This document shows, in pieces, positions 19,676 through 31,400 of a DNA stretch of 64,000 nucleotides. A model generated the notes under the pieces. It was not told where the DNA came from and searched no databases. It saw nothing but the letters and a program-made list of their open reading frames with translations. The position numbers and the translations under genes are program-made. Each line of letters starts with the position of its first letter. Position 1 is the stretch's first letter. Source of the DNA: Apostichopus japonicus (taxonomy: Eukaryota; Echinodermata; Holothuroidea; Aspidochirotida; Stichopodidae); NCBI RefSeq assembly GCF_037975245.1, contig NC_092572.1, forward strand, positions 15,072,269 to 15,136,268. The letters run 5' to 3'.

Positions 19676-20168
19676 AACTTAAGATAATTTTGAGGACCAT
19701 TCTTGCGAAATTCAAAGGACTGATCACCCGAAAATCACCGTGAATTAGTCAGCAATTCGCTAAGATTCAGCTATGCGAATGCACCGTTAGAATAGCATAC
19801 ACAGTATCGTATGTATAGGACTATGCGATAAAACAGTACAGTAATCCGAGACGCAACGTAGGATGCAGTGTGATGTGGTAAGCAAAGAAAGGAACTGCAG
19901 ATTGTACGCTAAACTATAACAGTAAGATATAACTGTGTTCGACTAGTTCATAATGCAACGAAGGGGAACACACTGCAGCACCGTGATAATACAGTAGTAA
20001 AGCCTTGTGAAACAACAGTCTGGTGAGGTGAAAATAAGAAAAGAAAACAATCGCGCTACTGTACGTACCGGTACAATACAAAACCGTGTACACATTGGAG
20101 AATTAAATTAACATTCAGACGATTCCTGAAATAAATTCTGCCAGAAGATCGCGAGTTACAATAACAGT

Positions 20169-20706
20169 ATGGATAAAGTTCCCCCACCAGAGAAGATTGA
20201 TTTTGCTTCTCCCAAACTGGCAAGCAGATGGCAACACTGGAAAGAAGAATTCAAGCTATATGCAGAACTGGCAATGTCTGACAAAGATGATAAGTTAAAG
20301 GAAAAATGTGCCTCTATCTTATGGGCACTACTGGACGTGAGATATATGAGACTATAAAACCGGTACCAGCTGCAGGCGCTGCCGATGTTTCCCCGAAAAT
20401 TGGAGAGCTCTTCACACTCTTTGATGCCTACTGCAACCCAAAGCAAAATGAAACTGTAGAAAGATACAAATTCTTCACGAGATTTCAGGAGCCAGGGGAG
20501 CAGTTGGACAGATACATCACTGAACTCAAAGTCCTGGCACAAACATATAACTTTGAATCATTGCATGACCCGCTTGTCCAGGATAGGATCGTGTGTGGTA
20601 TTACAAATTCGGCACTCAGAGAGCGATTACTACGGGCACAGAAACTTACCCTGAAATCATGCGAGGATATGTGCCAAATTGTGAAGCCTGCATGTACTGC
20701 ACTCTA
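20169..20706 (+). pseudogene. Ty3/gypsy-type gag fragment, frameshifted
   Basis: The ATG at 20169 opens MDKVPPPEKIDFASPKLASR, then WQHWKEEFKLYAEL, typical of the capsid-type gag start in gypsy elements. Near 20305 the frame shifts and continues YLMGTTGREIYETIKPVPAA, with FDAYCNPKQNETVERYKFFT and FQEPGEQLDRYITELKVLAQ, the conserved gag core. IVCGITNSALRERLLRAQKL follows. It stops at 20706, before any zinc knuckle, protease or RT. The protein would have packaged element RNA into particles. Truncation and frameshift show it is dead. The PBS upstream fits the same element. Confidence 0.75.
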
Positions 20707-20887
20707 GTCCTGAAATAACATTGTTGGCTTTTAATATGTTATAATCAAATGTGATGTCAGATTATAAAGTTGCTACTCATTAGGGACAATGTGGCAGAAA
20801 AGAACTGTCTAGACGGTTACAGAATTTTCAACAAACATAAAGGAAAGAGGGCAAAAGAAAGAAATAATTGTACACTATAATACTTAC

Positions 20888-21067
20888 CACGGGTTTATGT
20901 ATTGCTTCAATATTATTGAGAGTTAGCTGGTAACATGTAGTGGATTCTTCAGCATCATCATGCTGTTCATTCACTCTAGGAATCTGGTCAGCATTCTTCT
21001 GGAAAAGATCCTGACATTGAGACTCACTTTTAACCTTGCTGGCTGCTGATAATAGTGACTGCAACAT
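20888..21067 (-). CDS. putative first coding exon of an unrecognised gene
   Basis: On the minus strand the ATG at 21067 opens 60 codons ending at a consensus donor, GTG followed by GTAAGT (20887-20882), in phase 0. The peptide begins MLQSLLSAASKVKSESQCQD and is polar and Glu/Asp-rich in the middle (NEQHDDAEESTTCYQ). An in-frame TAA lies just before the ATG. An acceptor after TTGCAG, 6 bases into the ORF, is an alternative, which would make this an internal exon. No family is recognised. It has the same strand as the exons at 184-1281, so one long gene with transposon-filled introns is possible but not shown. Confidence 0.35.
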
Positions 21068-22039
21068 GTCTTACTTTGTTCTCAGTTGATTCATAAACAT
21101 CTTCTGAAAGCTATTTGAACACATTTTTTTTTTCCTCAAACACATTTTTACAGCAGGGTAGGAATTCAGATTCTCATGTAAATACTAAATATTCATGTCC
21201 TGAAAGAAAAAAAGAAAAATGGGTAAAAGTTGATCAATATTAATATATAATTTGAAACAATGTACTGTATACAAATAGTACTAATAGGCTATGGTACCGG
21301 GTCAAATAATTTTGACTCAACCATATACTCGTTACCGTCCACCCTGTGATGTTTATTGATCTGTGCACTTCCATGAATGAATTGATTTTAGAAAAATCTT
21401 GTAACCTACTGAATAATCTAAGAGATACTTCTTTCCCCTTCAAATTTATGCTCAAATTTGATGGCCACAATTAAAGACACATCTCTGACCATTCTGTATC
21501 TGGTACGGATAGCCTGTATGACGCTATGAGTATACCAGTATGACTTAATGTTAAAATGTTGAGTAAGCCTGGACTAAACTAATGTAATCGGGTCTGAGTG
21601 TTTGTGCCTTCAGTTTTTTTTTTCCCTCTCTCTATAGGATCCTTCATGGGGACTTAAGTGTCCCTCCTGATCTTTTTTTTTTATCTACTTAACTAAACTA
21701 AACTAATAAAACTGTATAATATAAGGCTGGGTTTTGCAAAACATCCCTTTCACAACTTAACAGTTGGGGTGACAAAAGCATTGACGCTAATTATTTTTGC
21801 GTGGACCAGTTCCGCGAACAACATGTATTTGTATTCTTTCTCACTTCTCAAGTACTTTTACATCCAATACCCTATATCGTGTTTACAAATTTATGCTTTT
21901 ATATGCTATGAAATTGGACACCATTGAAGCTCATAAAACTTCCAACGAACCCCTATTGGTAATAACACAATATGAATCATAAAAATAAATATTTACCAGT
22001 TACAGGGTCACAGATAGCCTATACTGTACTTAAGCTTCA
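21068..22039. other. no gene seen
   Basis: AT-rich sequence with several T-runs (21124-21132, 21614-21622, 21674-21682). Minus-strand frames near 21240-21470 lack clear splice sites. Confidence 0.45.
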
Positions 22040-22441
22040 CTTAACCTTCAGGTGGCATACTCCTATTAGAGTCTATATCCATCCGCTCGATTGTTCTCCT
22101 TCAGGAAAAGTGCTAAAAAAGCAGCAGGAGAACATTTTTTTGACCTGTTATCAATCATAGTCTAGTTTTTTTGTAGCTTGCATGTTGAAGAACATGAATA
22201 GAAGTACATGTGGTGAGAAAATTTGGTCGAGTGAGGCAATTTTAAACCCCTTTAGGCCTCCCCGGAGCAGCGTAGGAAATTTGTTTACCAATCAGTGAAG
22301 AGGTTTGTTTACAAGTGACGAAAAGTTCCGGCTCGGAAAGCCAAAAATCTTCATGGTCATGATACGGAAAATTGATAGTGCCATGAAAGGCCAACTTGTC
22401 GGCTATGCAGTGATGGGTAGCGTTTAGCTAGTGAAAACTTC
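22040..22441 (-). repeat. dispersed repeat R1, copy e, inverted and cut by the satellite
   Basis: Reverse complement of R1 copy d: the landmarks ggtggcatactcctattaga, gtttacaagtgac and ggccaacttgtcggctatg run in the opposite direction. The match ends at about 22441 and the satellite starts within 10 bp, so the array border lies inside this repeat. Confidence 0.82.
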
Positions 22442-22450
22442 AATCTTGTG

Positions 22451-25400
22451 CAGGCACTTGCTGTAAAAGATCGGCAAAAGACGTCATCACCCGGGGTTCG
22501 AACCAGGGATGCAAAAGAGAGTCTCGATCATCAGCTCGTACAGTGCGCCGAGCCATCCCGCCACTGTATGGACTGAGATATTAGGTGGATTAACTAATAC
22601 TTACAGCTCCCCGTCCAGGCACTTGCTGTAAAAGATCGGCAAAAGACGTCATCACCCGGGGTTCGAACCAGGGATGCAAAAGAGAGTCTCGATCATCAGC
22701 TCGTACAGTGCGCCGAGCCATCCCGCCACTGTATGGACTGAGATATTAGGTGGATTAACTAATACTTACAGCTCCCCGTCCAGGCACTTGCTGTAAAAGA
22801 TCGGCAAAAGACGTCATCACCCGGGGTTCGAACCAGGGATGCAAAAGAGAGTCTCGATCATCAGCTCGTACAGTGCGCCGAGCCATCCCGCCACTGTATG
22901 GACTGAGATATTAGGTGGATTAACTAATACTTACAGCTCCCCGTCCAGGCACTTGCTGTAAAAGATCGGCAAAAGACGTCATCACCCGGGGTTCGAACCA
23001 GGGATGCAAAAGAGAGTCTCGATCATCAGCTCGTACAGTGCGCCGAGCCATCCCGCCACTGTATGGACTGAGATATTAGGTGGATTAACTAATACTTACA
23101 GCTCCCCGTCCAGGCACTTGCTGTAAAAGATCGGCAAAAGACGTCATCACCCGGGGTTCGAACCAGGGATGCAAAAGAGAGTCTCGATCATCAGCTCGTA
23201 CAGTGCGCCGAGCCATCCCGCCACTGTATGGACTGAGATATTAGGTGGATTAACTAATACTTACAGCTCCCCGTCCAGGCACTTGCTGTAAAAGATCGGC
23301 AAAAGACGTCATCACCCGGGGTTCGAACCAGGGATGCAAAAGAGAGTCTCGATCATCAGCTCGTACAGTGCGCCGAGCCATCCCGCCACTGTATGGACTG
23401 AGATATTAGGTGGATTAACTAATACTTACAGCTCCCCGTCCAGGCACTTGCTGTAAAAGATCGGCAAAAGACGTCATCACCCGGGGTTCGAACCAGGGAT
23501 GCAAAAGAGAGTCTCGATCATCAGCTCGTACAGTGCGCCGAGCCATCCCGCCACTGTATGGACTGAGATATTAGGTGGATTAACTAATACTTACAGCTCC
23601 CCGTCCAGGCACTTGCTGTAAAAGATCGGCAAAAGACGTCATCACCCGGGGTTCGAACCAGGGATGCAAAAGAGAGTCTCGATCATCAGCTCGTACAGTG
23701 CGCCGAGCCATCCCGCCACTGTATGGACTGAGATATTAGGTGGATTAACTAATACTTACAGCTCCCCGTCCAGGCACTTGCTGTAAAAGATCGGCAAAAG
23801 ACGTCATCACCCGGGGTTCGAACCAGGGATGCAAAAGAGAGTCTCGATCATCAGCTCGTACAGTGCGCCGAGCCATCCCGCCACTGTATGGACTGAGATA
23901 TTAGGTGGATTAACTAATACTTACAGCTCCCCGTCCAGGCACTTGCTGTAAAAGATCGGCAAAAGACGTCATCACCCGGGGTTCGAACCAGGGATGCAAA
24001 AGAGAGTCTCGATCATCAGCTCGTACAGTGCGCCGAGCCATCCCGCCACTGTATGGACTGAGATATTAGGTGGATTAACTAATACTTACAGCTCCCCGTC
24101 CAGGCACTTGCTGTAAAAGATCGGCAAAAGACGTCATCACCCGGGGTTCGAACCAGGGATGCAAAAGAGAGTCTCGATCATCAGCTCGTACAGTGCGCCG
24201 AGCCATCCCGCCACTGTATGGACTGAGATATTAGGTGGATTAACTAATACTTACAGCTCCCCGTCCAGGCACTTGCTGTAAAAGATCGGCAAAAGACGTC
24301 ATCACCCGGGGTTCGAACCAGGGATGCAAAAGAGAGTCTCGATCATCAGCTCGTACAGTGCGCCGAGCCATCCCGCCACTGTATGGACTGAGATATTAGG
24401 TGGATTAACTAATACTTACAGCTCCCCGTCCAGGCACTTGCTGTAAAAGATCGGCAAAAGACGTCATCACCCGGGGTTCGAACCAGGGATGCAAAAGAGA
24501 GTCTCGATCATCAGCTCGTACAGTGCGCCGAGCCATCCCGCCACTGTATGGACTGAGATATTAGGTGGATTAACTAATACTTACAGCTCCCCGTCCAGGC
24601 ACTTGCTGTAAAAGATCGGCAAAAGACGTCATCACCCGGGGTTCGAACCAGGGATGCAAAAGAGAGTCTCGATCATCAGCTCGTACAGTGCGCCGAGCCA
24701 TCCCGCCACTGTATGGACTGAGATATTAGGTGGATTAACTAATACTTACAGCTCCCCGTCCAGGCACTTGCTGTAAAAGATCGGCAAAAGACGTCATCAC
24801 CCGGGGTTCGAACCAGGGATGCAAAAGAGAGTCTCGATCATCAGCTCGTACAGTGCGCCGAGCCATCCCGCCACTGTATGGACTGAGATATTAGGTGGAT
24901 TAACTAATACTTACAGCTCCCCGTCCAGGCACTTGCTGTAAAAGATCGGCAAAAGACGTCATCACCCGGGGTTCGAACCAGGGATGCAAAAGAGAGTCTC
25001 GATCATCAGCTCGTACAGTGCGCCGAGCCATCCCGCCACTGTATGGACTGAGATATTAGGTGGATTAACTAATACTTACAGCTCCCCGTCCAGGCACTTG
25101 CTGTAAAAGATCGGCAAAAGACGTCATCACCCGGGGTTCGAACCAGGGATGCAAAAGAGAGTCTCGATCATCAGCTCGTACAGTGCGCCGAGCCATCCCG
25201 CCACTGTATGGACTGAGATATTAGGTGGATTAACTAATACTTACAGCTCCCCGTCCAGGCACTTGCTGTAAAAGATCGGCAAAAGACGTCATCACCCGGG
25301 GTTCGAACCAGGGATGCAAAAGAGAGTCTCGATCATCAGCTCGTACAGTGCGCCGAGCCATCCCGCCACTGTATGGACTGAGATATTAGGTGGATTAACT

Positions 25401-28400
25401 AATACTTACAGCTCCCCGTCCAGGCACTTGCTGTAAAAGATCGGCAAAAGACGTCATCACCCGGGGTTCGAACCAGGGATGCAAAAGAGAGTCTCGATCA
25501 TCAGCTCGTACAGTGCGCCGAGCCATCCCGCCACTGTATGGACTGAGATATTAGGTGGATTAACTAATACTTACAGCTCCCCGTCCAGGCACTTGCTGTA
25601 AAAGATCGGCAAAAGACGTCATCACCCGGGGTTCGAACCAGGGATGCAAAAGAGAGTCTCGATCATCAGCTCGTACAGTGCGCCGAGCCATCCCGCCACT
25701 GTATGGACTGAGATATTAGGTGGATTAACTAATACTTACAGCTCCCCGTCCAGGCACTTGCTGTAAAAGATCGGCAAAAGACGTCATCACCCGGGGTTCG
25801 AACCAGGGATGCAAAAGAGAGTCTCGATCATCAGCTCGTACAGTGCGCCGAGCCATCCCGCCACTGTATGGACTGAGATATTAGGTGGATTAACTAATAC
25901 TTACAGCTCCCCGTCCAGGCACTTGCTGTAAAAGATCGGCAAAAGACGTCATCACCCGGGGTTCGAACCAGGGATGCAAAAGAGAGTCTCGATCATCAGC
26001 TCGTACAGTGCGCCGAGCCATCCCGCCACTGTATGGACTGAGATATTAGGTGGATTAACTAATACTTACAGCTCCCCGTCCAGGCACTTGCTGTAAAAGA
26101 TCGGCAAAAGACGTCATCACCCGGGGTTCGAACCAGGGATGCAAAAGAGAGTCTCGATCATCAGCTCGTACAGTGCGCCGAGCCATCCCGCCACTGTATG
26201 GACTGAGATATTAGGTGGATTAACTAATACTTACAGCTCCCCGTCCAGGCACTTGCTGTAAAAGATCGGCAAAAGACGTCATCACCCGGGGTTCGAACCA
26301 GGGATGCAAAAGAGAGTCTCGATCATCAGCTCGTACAGTGCGCCGAGCCATCCCGCCACTGTATGGACTGAGATATTAGGTGGATTAACTAATACTTACA
26401 GCTCCCCGTCCAGGCACTTGCTGTAAAAGATCGGCAAAAGACGTCATCACCCGGGGTTCGAACCAGGGATGCAAAAGAGAGTCTCGATCATCAGCTCGTA
26501 CAGTGCGCCGAGCCATCCCGCCACTGTATGGACTGAGATATTAGGTGGATTAACTAATACTTACAGCTCCCCGTCCAGGCACTTGCTGTAAAAGATCGGC
26601 AAAAGACGTCATCACCCGGGGTTCGAACCAGGGATGCAAAAGAGAGTCTCGATCATCAGCTCGTACAGTGCGCCGAGCCATCCCGCCACTGTATGGACTG
26701 AGATATTAGGTGGATTAACTAATACTTACAGCTCCCCGTCCAGGCACTTGCTGTAAAAGATCGGCAAAAGACGTCATCACCCGGGGTTCGAACCAGGGAT
26801 GCAAAAGAGAGTCTCGATCATCAGCTCGTACAGTGCGCCGAGCCATCCCGCCACTGTATGGACTGAGATATTAGGTGGATTAACTAATACTTACAGCTCC
26901 CCGTCCAGGCACTTGCTGTAAAAGATCGGCAAAAGACGTCATCACCCGGGGTTCGAACCAGGGATGCAAAAGAGAGTCTCGATCATCAGCTCGTACAGTG
27001 CGCCGAGCCATCCCGCCACTGTATGGACTGAGATATTAGGTGGATTAACTAATACTTACAGCTCCCCGTCCAGGCACTTGCTGTAAAAGATCGGCAAAAG
27101 ACGTCATCACCCGGGGTTCGAACCAGGGATGCAAAAGAGAGTCTCGATCATCAGCTCGTACAGTGCGCCGAGCCATCCCGCCACTGTATGGACTGAGATA
27201 TTAGGTGGATTAACTAATACTTACAGCTCCCCGTCCAGGCACTTGCTGTAAAAGATCGGCAAAAGACGTCATCACCCGGGGTTCGAACCAGGGATGCAAA
27301 AGAGAGTCTCGATCATCAGCTCGTACAGTGCGCCGAGCCATCCCGCCACTGTATGGACTGAGATATTAGGTGGATTAACTAATACTTACAGCTCCCCGTC
27401 CAGGCACTTGCTGTAAAAGATCGGCAAAAGACGTCATCACCCGGGGTTCGAACCAGGGATGCAAAAGAGAGTCTCGATCATCAGCTCGTACAGTGCGCCG
27501 AGCCATCCCGCCACTGTATGGACTGAGATATTAGGTGGATTAACTAATACTTACAGCTCCCCGTCCAGGCACTTGCTGTAAAAGATCGGCAAAAGACGTC
27601 ATCACCCGGGGTTCGAACCAGGGATGCAAAAGAGAGTCTCGATCATCAGCTCGTACAGTGCGCCGAGCCATCCCGCCACTGTATGGACTGAGATATTAGG
27701 TGGATTAACTAATACTTACAGCTCCCCGTCCAGGCACTTGCTGTAAAAGATCGGCAAAAGACGTCATCACCCGGGGTTCGAACCAGGGATGCAAAAGAGA
27801 GTCTCGATCATCAGCTCGTACAGTGCGCCGAGCCATCCCGCCACTGTATGGACTGAGATATTAGGTGGATTAACTAATACTTACAGCTCCCCGTCCAGGC
27901 ACTTGCTGTAAAAGATCGGCAAAAGACGTCATCACCCGGGGTTCGAACCAGGGATGCAAAAGAGAGTCTCGATCATCAGCTCGTACAGTGCGCCGAGCCA
28001 TCCCGCCACTGTATGGACTGAGATATTAGGTGGATTAACTAATACTTACAGCTCCCCGTCCAGGCACTTGCTGTAAAAGATCGGCAAAAGACGTCATCAC
28101 CCGGGGTTCGAACCAGGGATGCAAAAGAGAGTCTCGATCATCAGCTCGTACAGTGCGCCGAGCCATCCCGCCACTGTATGGACTGAGATATTAGGTGGAT
28201 TAACTAATACTTACAGCTCCCCGTCCAGGCACTTGCTGTAAAAGATCGGCAAAAGACGTCATCACCCGGGGTTCGAACCAGGGATGCAAAAGAGAGTCTC
28301 GATCATCAGCTCGTACAGTGCGCCGAGCCATCCCGCCACTGTATGGACTGAGATATTAGGTGGATTAACTAATACTTACAGCTCCCCGTCCAGGCACTTG

Positions 28401-31400
28401 CTGTAAAAGATCGGCAAAAGACGTCATCACCCGGGGTTCGAACCAGGGATGCAAAAGAGAGTCTCGATCATCAGCTCGTACAGTGCGCCGAGCCATCCCG
28501 CCACTGTATGGACTGAGATATTAGGTGGATTAACTAATACTTACAGCTCCCCGTCCAGGCACTTGCTGTAAAAGATCGGCAAAAGACGTCATCACCCGGG
28601 GTTCGAACCAGGGATGCAAAAGAGAGTCTCGATCATCAGCTCGTACAGTGCGCCGAGCCATCCCGCCACTGTATGGACTGAGATATTAGGTGGATTAACT
28701 AATACTTACAGCTCCCCGTCCAGGCACTTGCTGTAAAAGATCGGCAAAAGACGTCATCACCCGGGGTTCGAACCAGGGATGCAAAAGAGAGTCTCGATCA
28801 TCAGCTCGTACAGTGCGCCGAGCCATCCCGCCACTGTATGGACTGAGATATTAGGTGGATTAACTAATACTTACAGCTCCCCGTCCAGGCACTTGCTGTA
28901 AAAGATCGGCAAAAGACGTCATCACCCGGGGTTCGAACCAGGGATGCAAAAGAGAGTCTCGATCATCAGCTCGTACAGTGCGCCGAGCCATCCCGCCACT
29001 GTATGGACTGAGATATTAGGTGGATTAACTAATACTTACAGCTCCCCGTCCAGGCACTTGCTGTAAAAGATCGGCAAAAGACGTCATCACCCGGGGTTCG
29101 AACCAGGGATGCAAAAGAGAGTCTCGATCATCAGCTCGTACAGTGCGCCGAGCCATCCCGCCACTGTATGGACTGAGATATTAGGTGGATTAACTAATAC
29201 TTACAGCTCCCCGTCCAGGCACTTGCTGTAAAAGATCGGCAAAAGACGTCATCACCCGGGGTTCGAACCAGGGATGCAAAAGAGAGTCTCGATCATCAGC
29301 TCGTACAGTGCGCCGAGCCATCCCGCCACTGTATGGACTGAGATATTAGGTGGATTAACTAATACTTACAGCTCCCCGTCCAGGCACTTGCTGTAAAAGA
29401 TCGGCAAAAGACGTCATCACCCGGGGTTCGAACCAGGGATGCAAAAGAGAGTCTCGATCATCAGCTCGTACAGTGCGCCGAGCCATCCCGCCACTGTATG
29501 GACTGAGATATTAGGTGGATTAACTAATACTTACAGCTCCCCGTCCAGGCACTTGCTGTAAAAGATCGGCAAAAGACGTCATCACCCGGGGTTCGAACCA
29601 GGGATGCAAAAGAGAGTCTCGATCATCAGCTCGTACAGTGCGCCGAGCCATCCCGCCACTGTATGGACTGAGATATTAGGTGGATTAACTAATACTTACA
29701 GCTCCCCGTCCAGGCACTTGCTGTAAAAGATCGGCAAAAGACGTCATCACCCGGGGTTCGAACCAGGGATGCAAAAGAGAGTCTCGATCATCAGCTCGTA
29801 CAGTGCGCCGAGCCATCCCGCCACTGTATGGACTGAGATATTAGGTGGATTAACTAATACTTACAGCTCCCCGTCCAGGCACTTGCTGTAAAAGATCGGC
29901 AAAAGACGTCATCACCCGGGGTTCGAACCAGGGATGCAAAAGAGAGTCTCGATCATCAGCTCGTACAGTGCGCCGAGCCATCCCGCCACTGTATGGACTG
30001 AGATATTAGGTGGATTAACTAATACTTACAGCTCCCCGTCCAGGCACTTGCTGTAAAAGATCGGCAAAAGACGTCATCACCCGGGGTTCGAACCAGGGAT
30101 GCAAAAGAGAGTCTCGATCATCAGCTCGTACAGTGCGCCGAGCCATCCCGCCACTGTATGGACTGAGATATTAGGTGGATTAACTAATACTTACAGCTCC
30201 CCGTCCAGGCACTTGCTGTAAAAGATCGGCAAAAGACGTCATCACCCGGGGTTCGAACCAGGGATGCAAAAGAGAGTCTCGATCATCAGCTCGTACAGTG
30301 CGCCGAGCCATCCCGCCACTGTATGGACTGAGATATTAGGTGGATTAACTAATACTTACAGCTCCCCGTCCAGGCACTTGCTGTAAAAGATCGGCAAAAG
30401 ACGTCATCACCCGGGGTTCGAACCAGGGATGCAAAAGAGAGTCTCGATCATCAGCTCGTACAGTGCGCCGAGCCATCCCGCCACTGTATGGACTGAGATA
30501 TTAGGTGGATTAACTAATACTTACAGCTCCCCGTCCAGGCACTTGCTGTAAAAGATCGGCAAAAGACGTCATCACCCGGGGTTCGAACCAGGGATGCAAA
30601 AGAGAGTCTCGATCATCAGCTCGTACAGTGCGCCGAGCCATCCCGCCACTGTATGGACTGAGATATTAGGTGGATTAACTAATACTTACAGCTCCCCGTC
30701 CAGGCACTTGCTGTAAAAGATCGGCAAAAGACGTCATCACCCGGGGTTCGAACCAGGGATGCAAAAGAGAGTCTCGATCATCAGCTCGTACAGTGCGCCG
30801 AGCCATCCCGCCACTGTATGGACTGAGATATTAGGTGGATTAACTAATACTTACAGCTCCCCGTCCAGGCACTTGCTGTAAAAGATCGGCAAAAGACGTC
30901 ATCACCCGGGGTTCGAACCAGGGATGCAAAAGAGAGTCTCGATCATCAGCTCGTACAGTGCGCCGAGCCATCCCGCCACTGTATGGACTGAGATATTAGG
31001 TGGATTAACTAATACTTACAGCTCCCCGTCCAGGCACTTGCTGTAAAAGATCGGCAAAAGACGTCATCACCCGGGGTTCGAACCAGGGATGCAAAAGAGA
31101 GTCTCGATCATCAGCTCGTACAGTGCGCCGAGCCATCCCGCCACTGTATGGACTGAGATATTAGGTGGATTAACTAATACTTACAGCTCCCCGTCCAGGC
31201 ACTTGCTGTAAAAGATCGGCAAAAGACGTCATCACCCGGGGTTCGAACCAGGGATGCAAAAGAGAGTCTCGATCATCAGCTCGTACAGTGCGCCGAGCCA
31301 TCCCGCCACTGTATGGACTGAGATATTAGGTGGATTAACTAATACTTACAGCTCCCCGTCCAGGCACTTGCTGTAAAAGATCGGCAAAAGACGTCATCAC

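Noticed and set aside
21240-21470. 76-codon minus-strand frame as an exon
   Set aside because: No convincing acceptor or donor and AT-driven composition.
22483-22562. Compensatory base changes between A and B subtypes as proof of RNA selection
   Set aside because: The linked changes (G/C and C/T near the A box) do not restore any base pair, so they are linked haplotypes, not covariation.
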